From Desulforamulus ruminis DSM 2154 (GTDB taxonomy: Bacteria; Bacillota; Desulfotomaculia; Desulfotomaculales; Desulfotomaculaceae): a stretch of 64,000 nt of DNA. This document shows, piece after piece, positions 1 through 8,817 of this stretch. Under the pieces are notes generated by a model, which was given only the letters and a program-made list of their open reading frames with translations, made no database searches and was not told where the DNA came from. The first letter of the stretch is position 1. The number at the start of each line of letters is the position of its first letter. The DNA lies in NCBI RefSeq assembly GCF_000215085.1, contig NC_015589.1, forward strand, positions 3,236,120-3,300,119. Direction: 5' to 3'. A program made the translations under genes and the position numbers.

Positions 1-80
1 ACCAGCAAAACCAGCAGCAGTGTCTTCGTCAGCAAAAGGGCCACGGGTTTTTTCCATTTCCATTGATTCCAGAAATCCAT
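1..80 (-). CDS. 5' end of an unidentified membrane-protein gene (partial)
   Basis: Only the first 26 codons lie in the window; the gene runs off the left edge. The ATG at 80-78 is preceded by a strong AAAGGAGGAAT ribosome binding site. The visible peptide starts MDFWNQWKWKKP and then becomes leucine-rich (VALLLTKTLLLVLL), which looks like a signal anchor or first membrane helix after a short basic segment. It is the gene downstream of the 6S RNA on the same strand. Nothing in this stub allows a functional call. Confidence 0.5.
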   Translation of the reverse strand, partial: MDFWNQWKWKKPVALLLTKTLLLVLL

Positions 81-152
81 CTATTTTATTCCTCCTTTTA
101 AAATTCTATAAATTCATCATAAAAGGATTTGATTAAAACAAAATTAAAAAGA

Positions 153-181
153 AAAACATCTCTATATAAAAGAGATGTTTT
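153..181 (-). terminator. Intrinsic terminator after the 6S RNA
   Basis: Perfect 11-bp stem (153-163 with 171-181, loop ATATAAA), followed on the minus strand by a T-rich run. It lies just past the 3' end of the 6S RNA and upstream of the partial gene at the left edge. Confidence 0.7.
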
Positions 182-194
182 GATAAATCCTATA

Positions 195-390
195 AAAGGT
201 AACCCCACCGTGCCGTGCATCAACCCAAAGTTTTTTGAACCTGTTCTCTCAAACAGGTGGGTGCCCTCCCGTAATTTCCTGTTTCCTTATACAGGTAAGG
301 TCTACATTCCCTTACGAAGAATCGGGCTCCCTTTCAAAAAATGTTGGCTCAAAACCCCAGGTAGCACACGCACAAAGCAGGGCAGTGAGT
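195..390 (-). ncRNA. ssrS: 6S RNA, regulator of housekeeping RNA polymerase
   Basis: Read on the minus strand, this roughly 195-nt stretch shows features of Firmicute 6S RNA: an internal TTTTGAGCCAACATTTTTTG segment near the 5' side, the matching ACAGGTTCAAAAAACTTTGGG segment on the 3' side, and a long interrupted closing stem in which CCCTGCT and GTGCGT near 385-370 pair with sequences near 200-218. The family forms a long rod with a central bubble that mimics an open promoter and sequesters sigma-A holoenzyme. It sits between aspS and the next gene; from memory, Bacillus bsrA also lies beside aspS. Ends are estimated from the closing stem and the terminator. Recognition is by motif memory, not a covariance search. 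Confidence 0.75.
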
Positions 391-430
391 TTTTAAATTA
401 ACTGTCTTTTGTACTATTTATGTTAACATA

Positions 431-470
431 GCCGGGCTACCTTGGCAAGATTCGAAAGGGTACTCCCGGC
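431..470 (-). terminator. Stable hairpin downstream of aspS
   Basis: GCCGGG at one end pairs with CCCGGC at the other, with TACC/GGTA inside. There is no strong T-run after it, so it may be a weak terminator or a processing hairpin separating aspS from the 6S RNA gene. Confidence 0.45.
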
Positions 471-504
471 ACCCTTATTTTTCCTTATTATTCGAGCTTT
501 TATA

Positions 505-2313
505 CTATGATTTACCATGATTTTCTTTAACCACGGCCGTACTCCGGATATGAAGCTCCGTCAGTTGAGCGGGCTCTACCACATCCGGGGCCTGGGTCAT
601 CAAACAAGTGGCACTGGCGGTTTTCGGGAAGGCAATGACATCCCGAATGCTCTCTTTACCGGCCAACAGCATCACCAGCCGGTCAAAACCAAAGGCAATG
701 CCGCCGTGGGGAGGCGCGCCGTATTCAAAGGCTTCCAGCATAAAGCCAAATTTCTCTTTGGCTTCCTCCAGACTCATTCCCAGGGCCTTAAACATCAATT
801 CCTGAACCTCCCGGCGGTGGATACGAATGCTTCCGCCGCCCACCTCCACACCGTTTAAGACCATATCATAGGCCCGGGCCCGCACTTTTCCGGGGTCGGT
901 CTCCAGCAGCGGGATATCTTCTTCCACCGGGGAAGTGAAGGGATGGTGCATGGCAAAGTAACGCCCTTCTTCCGCGTCGTACTCCAGCAGGGGGAAATCC
1001 GTAACCCAAAGGAAGTTCCACATCCCCTCGGGAATCAGGTTCAAACGCTGAGCCAGGTGCAAACGCAGGGCGCCCAGAGCGGCAGCCACCACCGGGGGCT
1101 TGTCAGCCACAAAAAGCAGCAGGTCCCCGGGCTTGGCCTCCAGCTTCTCCTGAATGGCCGCCAGCTCCTCCGGAGTAAAGAATTTGGCAATGGCGGATTT
1201 TACCGAACCGTCTTCCGTGATAATCATGTAGGCCAGGCCCTTGGCCTTATAAACAGCCGCATAGGCTGTGAGGTCGTCAATTTCTTTGCGGGAGAAGCTG
1301 CCGCAACCCTTGGCGTTGATCCCTTTTACCTGACCGCCGCCGGCAGCGGTGCTGTTAAACACTTTAAAACCACACTGGGCGGCCATGGCGGTAAGGTCTT
1401 TTAATTCCAGGCCAAAGCGGGTATCCGGCTTGTCGGACCCGTAGCGATCCATGGCTTCCTGATAGGAAAGCCGGGGAAAGGGCGTATTCAGTTGCAGCCC
1501 TACGGTATCCTGACAGACTTTGGCAATCATCTGCTCCATAAGCCCCATAATGTCTTCATCTTCAATAAAGGACATCTCAATATCAATCTGGGTAAATTCA
1601 GGCTGACGGTCTGCCCGCAGGTCTTCGTCCCGGAAGCAGCGAACAATTTGATAGTACCGCTCCATCCCGGCCAGCATCAGGATTTGCTTAAAGAGCTGGG
1701 GGGACTGGGGCAAGGCGTAAAATTTACCCGGATTCACCCGGCTGGGTACCAGATAATCCCTGGCCCCCTCGGGGGTCCGTTTGGTCAGCATAGGCGTCTC
1801 GATTTCCAAAAAGCCGTGGTTATCCAGAAAGTCCCGGACGCTTTTACCGGTGCGGTTGCGCAGCATTAAGGAACGCTGCATTTCCGGACGTCGCAGGTCC
1901 AGATAACGGTAGCGCAGGCGGAGATTTTCATCCACCTCAATGTTGTCTTCAATATAAAAAGGAGGGGTTTTAGCCCGGTTGAACACCCGCAGAGTATGTG
2001 CATAGACTTCAATTTCCCCGGTGGCCATATTGGGGTTCACCGTGCCCTCCGGCCGGGCGCTCACTTTACCCACCACAGCCAGGACGTATTCATTCCTTAC
2101 TGCTTCCGCCTTCTCAAAAGCCTCCCGGTTCACTTCGGGGTTGAACACCACCTGTACCAACCCGGACCGGTCCCGCAGGTCCACAAAGATTAACCCGCCA
2201 TGGTCCCGGCGCCGCTGCACCCAACCCATTAAAACCACTTCTTTGCCCCCATGGGCCATTCCCAGCTCACCGCAATAATTGGTCCGCTGCAGCCCGTGCA
2301 TGGATTCAGACAT
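505..2313 (-). CDS. aspS: Aspartate-tRNA ligase
   Basis: Class II aminoacyl-tRNA synthetase that charges tRNA-Asp (possibly also tRNA-Asn in organisms with the amidotransferase route). The 602 residues fit the bacterial-type enzyme: N-terminal OB-fold anticodon domain (about 1-110, [20 protein letters not shown]), motif 2 ([21 protein letters not shown], about 217), a GAD insertion (about 300-400) and the C-terminal motif 3 [15 protein letters not shown]. The chosen ATG has GGAGG upstream. It starts 23 bases after the hisS stop, so hisS and aspS share one transcript and the T-box in front of hisS controls both. Confidence 0.97.
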   Translation of the reverse strand: MSESMHGLQRTNYCGELGMAHGGKEVVLMGWVQRRRDHGGLIFVDLRDRSGLVQVVFNPEVNREAFEKAEAVRNEYVLAVVGKVSARPEGTVNPNMATGEIEVYAHTLRVFNRAKTPPFYIEDNIEVDENLRLRYRYLDLRRPEMQRSLMLRNRTGKSVRDFLDNHGFLEIETPMLTKRTPEGARDYLVPSRVNPGKFYALPQSPQLFKQILMLAGMERYYQIVRCFRDEDLRADRQPEFTQIDIEMSFIEDEDIMGLMEQMIAKVCQDTVGLQLNTPFPRLSYQEAMDRYGSDKPDTRFGLELKDLTAMAAQCGFKVFNSTAAGGGQVKGINAKGCGSFSRKEIDDLTAYAAVYKAKGLAYMIITEDGSVKSAIAKFFTPEELAAIQEKLEAKPGDLLLFVADKPPVVAAALGALRLHLAQRLNLIPEGMWNFLWVTDFPLLEYDAEEGRYFAMHHPFTSPVEEDIPLLETDPGKVRARAYDMVLNGVEVGGGSIRIHRREVQELMFKALGMSLEEAKEKFGFMLEAFEYGAPPHGGIAFGFDRLVMLLAGKESIRDVIAFPKTASATCLMTQAPDVVEPAQLTELHIRSTAVVKENHGKS

Positions 2314-2336
2314 TCTTTACTACCTCCATCACTAAA

Positions 2337-3605
2337 TTAAAAAGATAAGCTCTTTATATAATCCGTAATTCCCGCCAGCGGCACTTCTTTTTGATCCCCG
2401 GCCTGCATATCCCGGACCACCGCCACACCCCTGGCCTGTTCTTCTTCACCCAGAATCACAACCAACCGGGCTGCCAGCTTGCCGGCATATTTCATTTGAG
2501 CCTTCAGGCTCCGGTTTAAATAGTCTTTTTCTGCAGGAATTCCCTGCCGGCGCAACTCCTGAACCAGCGAAAAGGCCGTGTTGTCCGCTTCCGCGCCGAC
2601 AGTGGCCACAAAGACCCCGGCCCCCGGACTGATAGGAAAGGCAACGCCCTGCCGTTCCGCAGTGAGTAAAATCCGTTCCAGACCCAGGGCAAAGCCAATC
2701 CCCGGTGTGGGCGGCCCGCCGCAGGCCTCAATGAGTCCGTTGTAACGCCCGCCGCCGCCGATAGAACTCTGGGCTCCGATATCCCGGGTCATAATCTCAA
2801 AAGCTGTTTGCGTATAGTAATCCAGTCCCCGGACCAGACGGTTATCCACCTGGTAGGCAATCCCCGCCGTATCCAGAAAGCCTTTGACTTGCTGGAAATG
2901 GGTTGCACACTCCGGGCAAAGGGTATCCAGGGTGGTAGGCGCTCCCTGGCTCAACTCCTGACACTTCTGATTTTTACAGTCCAGAATGCGCAGGGGATTC
3001 CGTTCAAAACGTCCTTGACAGTTGGGACATAATTCCTGCAGCCCGGGCCGGAAAAAATCCTGAAGTTTTTGCCGCAGTAGCGGTCTGCATTGGGGGCATC
3101 CCACACTGTTTATATGCAGCTCCAGATTGTTCAATCCGATTCTGCGGTAAATGTCCATGGCCATGGCAATGACCTCCGCATCAACCGCCGGGCTGTTGGA
3201 GCCAAATACCTCTACGTCAAATTGGTGAAACTGGCGAAAGCGCCCGGCCTGGGGACGGTCGTAGCGAAACATGGGGCCAATTAAAAACAGCTTAACCGGT
3301 TGGGGCAGGGAGTAAAGCTTATTTTCCAGATAAGCCCGCACAATGGCCGCGGTTCCTTCCGGCCGCAGGGTAATGCTGCGGTCCCCTCGGTCGGTAAAGG
3401 TATACATTTCCTTCTCCACAATATCCGTGGTTTCTCCCACACCCCGGTGAAACAACTCGGTGTGTTCAAAAATAGGGGTGCGGATTTCCCCGTAACCATA
3501 CTCCCGGCATACCTGCCGGGTTAGTTCCTCCAGGTACTGCCATTTCTCCACTTCACCGGGTAAAATATCGCTGGTGCCTCTGGGTCTGGTGGTTAGCACA
3601 GACAT
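2337..3605 (-). CDS. hisS: Histidine-tRNA ligase
   Basis: Class II synthetase charging tRNA-His. Visible features: N-terminal [13 protein letters not shown], motif 2 region ([21 protein letters not shown]), a Cys-rich insertion around 190-240 (CPNCQGRF...CPEC), the histidine-binding [15 protein letters not shown] and the C-terminal anticodon-binding domain. The frame is open 16 codons further upstream, but the ATG at 3605-3603 is preferred because AAGGAGG lies seven bases ahead; this gives 422 residues, the usual length. Transcription starts far upstream and passes through a T-box leader. Confidence 0.97.
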   Translation of the reverse strand: MSVLTTRPRGTSDILPGEVEKWQYLEELTRQVCREYGYGEIRTPIFEHTELFHRGVGETTDIVEKEMYTFTDRGDRSITLRPEGTAAIVRAYLENKLYSLPQPVKLFLIGPMFRYDRPQAGRFRQFHQFDVEVFGSNSPAVDAEVIAMAMDIYRRIGLNNLELHINSVGCPQCRPLLRQKLQDFFRPGLQELCPNCQGRFERNPLRILDCKNQKCQELSQGAPTTLDTLCPECATHFQQVKGFLDTAGIAYQVDNRLVRGLDYYTQTAFEIMTRDIGAQSSIGGGGRYNGLIEACGGPPTPGIGFALGLERILLTAERQGVAFPISPGAGVFVATVGAEADNTAFSLVQELRRQGIPAEKDYLNRSLKAQMKYAGKLAARLVVILGEEEQARGVAVVRDMQAGDQKEVPLAGITDYIKSLSF

Positions 3606-3611
3606 AAACCT

Positions 3612-3898
3612 CCTTAATAAAAAAACAACCCCGTCCCCGGCATGCAAAAACAAATGCCAGGGACGGGAGATTTTCCCGTGGTGCCACCCTGATTGAACAA
3701 ATAAACTGTTCCTCTCAGCCGGCGATAACGGCGCCGAAACCGTACCCGCCTACGGGATCATGGATCCTTTCGGAGGTAACTCCCGGGTGTTCTTCGACCA
3801 GAGTCCTTGCAGCGGAGCTTTCAGTCCGGGGCTCCATCCTCCCTGGGCAAGGGGGCTAAGGTCTACTCTCCCGATCATTGAAATAACGGTATTGAACC
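3612..3898 (-). promoter_or_regulatory. T-box leader of hisS-aspS
   Basis: On the minus strand the T-box core AGGGTGGCACCACGGG (about 3694-3677) is followed by a terminator in which CCCGTCCC... pairs with ...GGGGACGGG (about 3667-3623) and a T-run. A long Stem I region with a GGGAGAGTAGACC element lies at about 3875-3780. A CAC triplet at 3789-3787, in the 3' side of the apparent specifier loop, matches a histidine specifier. The leader would allow read-through when uncharged tRNA-His binds. The specifier assignment is by eye. Confidence 0.9.
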
Positions 3899-3906
3899 TC
3901 TGCATT

Positions 3907-3935
3907 ATTTTATGCAATTCAGCTAAGTTTGTCAA
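3907..3935 (-). promoter_or_regulatory. Sigma-A promoter for the T-box-hisS-aspS transcript
   Basis: TTGACA (3935-3930), a 17-base spacer and TAAAAT (3912-3907) on the minus strand. The start point would be near 3900, just ahead of T-box Stem I. Confidence 0.75.
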
Positions 3936-4025
3936 TGTTGGCAATTTAACCTCTAAATTAAGGCAAACGGATTGTCCTAATGGGCAATGTAATTGATTTG
4001 TAATCCCCGTCTACAGCTTATAAAC

Positions 4026-4055
4026 TTGTTCCCACAATACCTGCCATGATATACT
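4026..4055 (+). promoter_or_regulatory. Possible promoter for the DUF896 gene
   Basis: TTGTTC (4026-4031), an 18-base spacer and TATACT (4050-4055), directly ahead of the RBS at 4062 and the ATG at 4073. Confidence 0.45.
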
Positions 4056-4072
4056 GGATGCGAGGTGATATC

Positions 4073-4402
4073 ATGATTACCAAAGAACTGGTTGACCGCA
4101 TCAACGCGTTGGCCCGCAAGCAAAGAACCGAAGGACTGTCCAAAGAAGAAAAAGCCGAGCAGGATCAACTGCGCCAACAATACTTAAAGGGCATTCGCGG
4201 GCAGGTCATCGACGCCCTGTCCAATATTAAGTTCGTCGAAGACGGCCCCGCAAGCTGCGGCTGCGGTGAACATCAAAACCACGGCAACAATAGTTGCGGC
4301 TGTGGGCACCCCCCTCACGCTGCTCATAAGCACCAGCATGGCCAGAACGGAAGCTGCGGCTGTGGCGGGCATCACCATGGTCCAAAGGACGTTAAACATT
4401 AA
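4073..4402 (+). CDS. DUF896 (YnzC-like) protein with a Cys/His-rich tail
   Basis: Residues 1-60 match the DUF896/UPF0291 family of short helical proteins: ITKELVDRINALARKQRTEG, then SKEEKAEQDQLRQQYLKGIRGQV. In Bacillus the family includes YnzC, a small protein of about 77 residues. Here the protein is 109 residues because a tail of about 45 residues follows, with three CGCG motifs and many histidines (HQNHGNNSCGCGH, HKHQHGQNGSCGCGGHHHG). Such a tail would be expected to bind metal; that is inference. The ATG at 4073 is chosen for the GAGGTGAT RBS. The HAD gene follows after 21 bases and is probably cotranscribed. Confidence 0.85.
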   Translation: MITKELVDRINALARKQRTEGLSKEEKAEQDQLRQQYLKGIRGQVIDALSNIKFVEDGPASCGCGEHQNHGNNSCGCGHPPHAAHKHQHGQNGSCGCGGHHHGPKDVKH

Positions 4403-4423
4403 TTTGGACAAGCGGAGGGCTTC

Positions 4424-5149
4424 ATGTTTAAAACCATTTTATTTGACCTTGACGGCACACTGCTGCCCATGGATTTAAATCATTTTTTAACTAACTATTT
4501 TGGAGGGATATCCCGTTATTTTGCAGGGCTTTATGATCCCAAAACCCTACAACAATGCATTTGGGCCTCCACCGAAGCCATGATCCGGGACAACCGGCCG
4601 GATAAAACCAACCAGGATGTTTTTATGGAAGATTTTTTTGCCCGGCTGGAAGGTTCCCCGGATCAGCTCATGCCGTTGTTCGACCGGTTCTATGATCAGG
4701 AGTTTGGCAGCCTGGCCTGCTGCACCGAACCCACCCCATTGTCCAGGCAAATTTGTCTGGAACTGCATGAAAAGGGCTACCAACTGGTGCTGGCCACCAA
4801 TCCCATTTTCCCGGACACAGCCATCCTGCACCGCATGCGCTGGGCCGGCATCCATGATATTCCCTGGGCCCTGGTAACCACTTACGAAAACTGCCATTAC
4901 TGCAAGCCCAATCCGAATTATTTTAAGGAAATCCTGGAAACCATCGGGGCCAAGCCGGAAGAAACGCTGATGGTGGGGAATGATACCAAAGAAGACCTGA
5001 TCGCCGGTAAACTGGGAATTAAAACCTATCTGGTTACGGACAACCTCATTGATCATGGACAAGAGGAACGGGATGCGGATTTTGAAGGCCGGCTGGAAGA
5101 CTTTATGGCCTATGCCCGCAGCCTTCCCCGGGCTAAACAAAAAGACTAA
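4424..5149 (+). CDS. HAD-family hydrolase
   Basis: 241-residue haloacid-dehalogenase-type phosphatase. The catalytic motif I FDLDGTLLP is at residues 6-14, motif II is near LVLATNP (about 125) and the C-terminal acidic motif IV is MVGNDTKEDLIAGKLG (about 188). A helical cap lies between motifs I and II. The family hydrolyses small phosphorylated metabolites; the substrate here cannot be read from sequence. It follows the DUF896 gene with an RBS (AGCGGAGG) and ends at a clear terminator. Confidence 0.88.
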   Translation: MFKTILFDLDGTLLPMDLNHFLTNYFGGISRYFAGLYDPKTLQQCIWASTEAMIRDNRPDKTNQDVFMEDFFARLEGSPDQLMPLFDRFYDQEFGSLACCTEPTPLSRQICLELHEKGYQLVLATNPIFPDTAILHRMRWAGIHDIPWALVTTYENCHYCKPNPNYFKEILETIGAKPEETLMVGNDTKEDLIAGKLGIKTYLVTDNLIDHGQEERDADFEGRLEDFMAYARSLPRAKQKD

Positions 5150-5172
5150 TCCCCACTAAGTGGGGATTTATT
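5148..5172 (+). terminator. Terminator of the HAD gene
   Basis: AATCCCCAC / GTGGGGATT, 9-bp perfect stem with a 3-nt loop, overlapping the HAD stop codon and followed by TATTAT. Confidence 0.8.
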
Positions 5173-5201
5173 ATAATCCGGATCTCTGATTACGGCAGCC
5201 A

Positions 5202-5240
5202 AAAACGGGAGTCAGACTGTTCACAGCCTGCCCCCGTTTT
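5202..5240 (-). terminator. Terminator of the first osmoprotectant operon
   Basis: AAAACGGG (5202-5209) pairs with CCCGTTTT (5233-5240), with an inner CAG/CTG stem. It lies just beyond the stop of the binding-protein gene. Confidence 0.7.
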
Positions 5241-5244
5241 CCCT

Positions 5245-6153
5245 TTATATTAGTCCTTTGCTTTGTAAAAATTCTTTTGCCACTTCTGCTTCGGACCGGC
5301 CCTCCACAGCGGTTTGATAATTTAACTGCTGCATTTCTTCATCGCTAATTTGTCCGGCCAGTTGATTTAAAACCTCTTCCAACTCCGGGTGCTTCTCCAA
5401 GGTATTCATATTAACGGTTGGCGCACAGTAGTAGGGAGGAAAGAAATTTTTATCGTCTTCCAATAAGACCAGATTATATTTGATCAATTCACCATCGGTG
5501 GCAAAGGCATTGGTCACCGAAATATTTTTATTGGCAATGGCCTGATAGCGCAAAGCAATTTCCATGGCCTGTTCCTTGGCAAAACTAATATTATAGGCTT
5601 CCTTAAGACCCTTCAACCCATCTTCCCGATTAATAAATTCCTGGTCCGTTCCAAAAATCAGCGGCTGAGAAAGCAGCGCCAAATCGGAAACTTTCTTTAA
5701 GTTATTCTCTTTGGCCGTTTCCTGACGAACCGCAATGGCATAAGTATTATTAAAACCCAAGGGTTCCAGCCATTTAATATGATGCTGCTGGTTATATTCC
5801 TTTTGCACGATTTCATAAACTTTGTCCGGATCGGTTTCAACAGGCAGGTTCAAAACAGCCATTAACCCCGTGCCGGTATAGTCGGCATATACATCCAGAT
5901 CCCCTTTTTTCAGGGCCTGGAAGCACACCAGGGTCCCTCCCAGATTCAACTTTCGTTCCACCTGCAGGTCTGTCTTGGCTTCAATTAATTGAGCCATAAG
6001 CTCTCCAAGAACGATGTTTTCATTAAAATTTTTGGAACCGACCACAATTTTATCCTTTCCCCCGGCTGTATCTGATCCGTTACCACAACCGGTGAAGGCC
6101 AGCGTTAGGATGAGTAATGATGCCAGTAAAATATAAAACTTTTTTCCTCTCAT
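5245..6153 (-). CDS. opuCC: Osmoprotectant ABC transporter substrate-binding lipoprotein (OpuCC-like)
   Basis: Lipoprotein of about 302 residues with signal LLILTLAFTGC and the lipobox Cys near residue 22. The OpuAC-type fold is indicated by VVGSKNFNENIVLGELMAQL (about 35), DVYADYTGTGL (about 106) and NNTYAIAV. Members bind quaternary ammonium compounds such as glycine betaine, choline or carnitine; specificity cannot be read here. The frame opens at 6168, but the ATG at 6153 is chosen because GAGGGAGG precedes it. It is the last gene of the ATPase-permease-permease-binding-protein operon. Confidence 0.9.
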   Translation of the reverse strand: MRGKKFYILLASLLILTLAFTGCGNGSDTAGGKDKIVVGSKNFNENIVLGELMAQLIEAKTDLQVERKLNLGGTLVCFQALKKGDLDVYADYTGTGLMAVLNLPVETDPDKVYEIVQKEYNQQHHIKWLEPLGFNNTYAIAVRQETAKENNLKKVSDLALLSQPLIFGTDQEFINREDGLKGLKEAYNISFAKEQAMEIALRYQAIANKNISVTNAFATDGELIKYNLVLLEDDKNFFPPYYCAPTVNMNTLEKHPELEEVLNQLAGQISDEEMQQLNYQTAVEGRSEAEVAKEFLQSKGLI

Positions 6154-6168
6154 TCGTACCTCCCTCAT

Positions 6169-6786
6169 TTAAGTGGATCCCCGTGCCCTCAGGCCCTTGG
6201 GAACCGTTATTTTCTCTAAAGTGCTTAATAGTAAGTCCGATAGTACGGCCAGCAACGCAGCCGGTATGGCGGCAGACAAAATCATGGCATTATCGGCCAG
6301 TTGAATCCCTCTCCAAATGGGGCTGCCCAAACCTCCGGCGCCAATTAGAGTGCCTATGGTGGCAATGCCGATGGCGGTTACCATGGCCACACGAAACCCG
6401 GATAACATAACGGGAAGAGCAATGGGCAATTGAACCTGCCATAATAATTGCAGCCTGGTCATTCCCATCCCTCGGCCCGCTTCAATCAAATTGGCTTCTA
6501 CACCCTTTAAGCCCAAATAAGTATTTCTTACAATGGGCAGCAAAGAATAGACCACTAAGGCGGCTACTAAACTGCCATTGCCCAGTCCAAAGTAATAAAG
6601 GGCGATGGCCAGCAGCGCCAGGCTGGGGATGGTTTGCAGCATATCAATCAGGCCCAGTACCGGTTCCGCCAGAGAACGGACTTGCAATAGCAGGATGCCC
6701 ATGGGGATCCCGATGAGTGCGGCAATAAATACCCCCGAGGCCGAAAGCCACAAATGTTCCATGGCAAGGGATGTTATTTCAACCAT
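6169..6786 (-). CDS. Osmoprotectant ABC transporter permease
   Basis: 205-residue integral membrane permease with about five helices and the EAA-loop signature EAGRGMGMTRLQLLWQVQLP (about 98). It contains the TIPSLALLAIA and GAGGLGSPIWRG segments characteristic of OpuC/ProW permeases. It pairs with the second permease to form the channel, and the operon encodes one ATPase for both. It starts 22 bases after the upstream permease and is followed after 15 bases by the binding-protein start. Confidence 0.92.
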   Translation of the reverse strand: MVEITSLAMEHLWLSASGVFIAALIGIPMGILLLQVRSLAEPVLGLIDMLQTIPSLALLAIALYYFGLGNGSLVAALVVYSLLPIVRNTYLGLKGVEANLIEAGRGMGMTRLQLLWQVQLPIALPVMLSGFRVAMVTAIGIATIGTLIGAGGLGSPIWRGIQLADNAMILSAAIPAALLAVLSDLLLSTLEKITVPKGLRARGST

Positions 6787-6808
6787 ATTCCACCTCCTTC
6801 ATGATGAT

Positions 6809-7450
6809 TTATTTGGCCTTTAAGCCCTGGGGCGTCACCGCTTTTTCAACCTGTGTGATGACAAAACCAAATATTAGGGCCAGGATTGAGGCCGGAATGG
6901 TGCCGGCCAGAATTAAATGGATGTTTACCATGCTGATGCCCCCGAGGATTAAATCGCCAAGGCCGCCGGCGCCAATTAAAGCCGCCACCGTAGCCCAACT
7001 GACGATGTAGATGGTGGAGATCTTAACCCCACCCATAATCAACGGGAGGGCCAGAGGTAACTTTACCATGGTCAGAAGCTCCCATTGATTCATGCCCATC
7101 CCCCTCCCCGCCTCAACCAAGGCCGGATTCACCTCTCTAATCCCGGTGTAGGTGTTGCGAAGAATGGGAAAAATGGAATATAAGAACAAGATGCTCATGG
7201 CGGGGAGCAGGCCGATGCCCAGAATGGGAAAGGCAAAGCCGAAGAAAGCCAGACTGGGTATGGTTTGTATGGTTCCAATGATACCTAAAACATACCGGGC
7301 GGCTTTTTCCCGGCCCGCCAGCCAGATACCCAGGGGAATGGCTAACATTGCCCCTAAAGCAACCGAGCCGGCCGTAATATAAATGTGCTGCCAGGTTAAC
7401 GTTAGTATCTCTACATGACGGCTCATCACGGTTTGTATTAAATCATTCAT
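6809..7450 (-). CDS. Osmoprotectant ABC transporter permease
   Basis: 213 residues. Same family as the neighbouring permease, with EAGRGMGMNQWELLTMVKLP (about 113), TIPSLAFFGFA and GAGGLGDLILGG. The start overlaps the end of the ATPase gene by four bases, so translation is probably coupled. Two distinct permeases in one operon is the OpuC-type architecture. Confidence 0.92.
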   Translation of the reverse strand: MNDLIQTVMSRHVEILTLTWQHIYITAGSVALGAMLAIPLGIWLAGREKAARYVLGIIGTIQTIPSLAFFGFAFPILGIGLLPAMSILFLYSIFPILRNTYTGIREVNPALVEAGRGMGMNQWELLTMVKLPLALPLIMGGVKISTIYIVSWATVAALIGAGGLGDLILGGISMVNIHLILAGTIPASILALIFGFVITQVEKAVTPQGLKAK

Positions 7451-8568
7451 GCGCTCTCTTCCTCACCCCAAACAACATTGGCCAGCGCGTTCACCATACT
7501 GGTGCGGGTAACAATCCCCACCACTTTACGCTGGGCGTCTTCTACCGGGATATAGTCCAATTTTTGATTCACCAGCAGATCAAAGGCGTCCCGGGACGGC
7601 GAGCCGGCCGCCACAGTGGGAACCTTGCTATAGGCCAGATCGGCCACCTGGTTGGCTTCTTTATGATCCCGCAGTGTTTCCACCGAAACGGTACCCAACA
7701 GCCGCTGCTGATTGTCCACCACCAGCAGGGTGTTTACTCTTTTACGTTTCATCAAGGCCACCGCTTCGGCAATCCCCTTTTCCGGGCCGATCAGTACCGG
7801 ATTGGCATTCATGATACTCTCCACCGCCTGCAGCTCTTGGCCGTTTGTTCTGTGCTTACCGATGAAATCAATCACAAAATCATTGGCCGGCTTGCGCAAC
7901 AGCCTATCCGGAGTATCCAACTGGACAATTTTACCGTCTTTCATGAGCACAATCCGATCCGCCAATTTTAGGGCTTCATCCATGTCGTGCGTGACAAAAA
8001 CAATGGTTTTATGCAGCTTGCTTTGCAGATTCTTTAATTCATCCTGGAGACTTTCCCGGGTAATCGGGTCCAGGGCGCCAAAGGGTTCATCCATTAGAAT
8101 GATGGACGGTTCGGCGGCCAGTGCTCTTAGCACGCCGATACGCTGCTGCTGCCCGCCGCTTAATTCATTGGGATAACGATGGGCATACAAATCCGGGTCC
8201 ATATCCACCAGTTCCAGTAACTCTCTAACCCGCTTCAGGCGGCGTTCTTTATCCCAGCCCAAAAGGCGGGGAACCACGTCCACGTTTTCTTGGATGCTCA
8301 TATTCGGGAATAATCCGATTTGTTGAATGACATAGCCAATTTCCCGCCGCAGCATAACCGGATTCATTTCCATGATATTTCTACCCTTTACAAACAAACT
8401 GCCGGATGTCGGTTCCACCAGACGGTTGATCATCTTTAAAGTGGTGGTCTTGCCACAGCCACTGGGACCGATTAGAACCAGAAACTCCCCTTCCTGGATA
8501 TGTAGATCCAACTGATCTACCACCACAAGGTTTCCAAAAGACTTTGTCAATTTCTCAAACTTAATCAT
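7447..8568 (-). CDS. opuCA: Osmoprotectant ABC transporter ATP-binding protein with CBS domains
   Basis: 373 residues. Walker A GPSGCGKTT (residues 34-42), Q-loop IGYVIQQIGLFP, signature LSGGQQQRIGVLRALA (about 138), Walker B IILMDEPFGALD (about 160) and switch HDMDE. Residues about 250-365 form two CBS domains (MNANPVLIGPEKGIAEAVAL and KVPTVAAGSPSRDAFDLLVN), which in OpuA/OpuC ATPases sense ionic strength or bind c-di-AMP. It is the first gene of the operon, with a GGAGGTG RBS, directly downstream of a c-di-AMP riboswitch, so uptake appears controlled at both RNA and protein level (inference). Confidence 0.95.
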   Translation of the reverse strand: MIKFEKLTKSFGNLVVVDQLDLHIQEGEFLVLIGPSGCGKTTTLKMINRLVEPTSGSLFVKGRNIMEMNPVMLRREIGYVIQQIGLFPNMSIQENVDVVPRLLGWDKERRLKRVRELLELVDMDPDLYAHRYPNELSGGQQQRIGVLRALAAEPSIILMDEPFGALDPITRESLQDELKNLQSKLHKTIVFVTHDMDEALKLADRIVLMKDGKIVQLDTPDRLLRKPANDFVIDFIGKHRTNGQELQAVESIMNANPVLIGPEKGIAEAVALMKRKRVNTLLVVDNQQRLLGTVSVETLRDHKEANQVADLAYSKVPTVAAGSPSRDAFDLLVNQKLDYIPVEDAQRKVVGIVTRTSMVNALANVVWGEEESA

Positions 8569-8591
8569 ATTTCACCTCCATTCAACTTAAA

Positions 8592-8623
8592 TCAAAAAAC
8601 CCTTGGAAGAATTATCCAAGGGG
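8592..8623 (-). terminator. Terminator of the c-di-AMP riboswitch expression platform
   Basis: CCCTTGGA / TCCAAGGG hairpin followed on the minus strand by TTTTTTGATT, ending about 25 bases before the opuCA start codon. Its position fits a ligand-induced OFF switch. Confidence 0.75.
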
Positions 8624-8645
8624 AAGGGGCATAAAAATGTATAAC

Positions 8646-8672
8646 AAACAGCCAAAAGGTTTGGCTGTTATT
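8646..8672 (-). terminator. Second hairpin in the opuCA leader
   Basis: ACAGCCAAA / TTTGGCTGT perfect stem between the riboswitch aptamer and the final terminator. It could be an additional terminator or part of the switching helix. Confidence 0.5.
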
Positions 8673-8683
8673 GTCAACTTTTC

Positions 8684-8817
8684 TACGCCTACGAAGTTAG
8701 CTGACGGGTTCGGATTGAAAAGTATAACCCTAACAGTGTGAACACACTGTATTAACCCCAATTCATTTTTGGTTCCCCCGCTCTCTCATCAATGAGAGAC
8801 TAAGCGAAAACAATATA
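8684..8817 (-). promoter_or_regulatory. c-di-AMP riboswitch (ydaO/yuaA class)
   Basis: Minus-strand sequence contains the class hallmarks in order: CGCTTAGTCTCTCAT, GAGAGCGGGGGAACC (about 8785-8771), GGGGTTAATA (about 8762), TAGGGTTATA, AATCCGAACCCGTCAGC (about 8717-8701) and TAACTTCGTAGGCGT (about 8699-8685). A variable hairpin ACAGTG...CACTGT sits in the middle. The class senses c-di-AMP, usually as an OFF switch, and controls potassium and osmolyte transport and cell-wall genes; an OpuC operon downstream fits. Recognised by motif, not by a covariance model. Confidence 0.9.

Noticed and set aside
943-1404. Plus-strand open frame opposite aspS
   Set aside because: Shadow of the GC-richer synthetase gene; no RBS and no family resemblance. 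The same holds for the other antisense frames over core genes.
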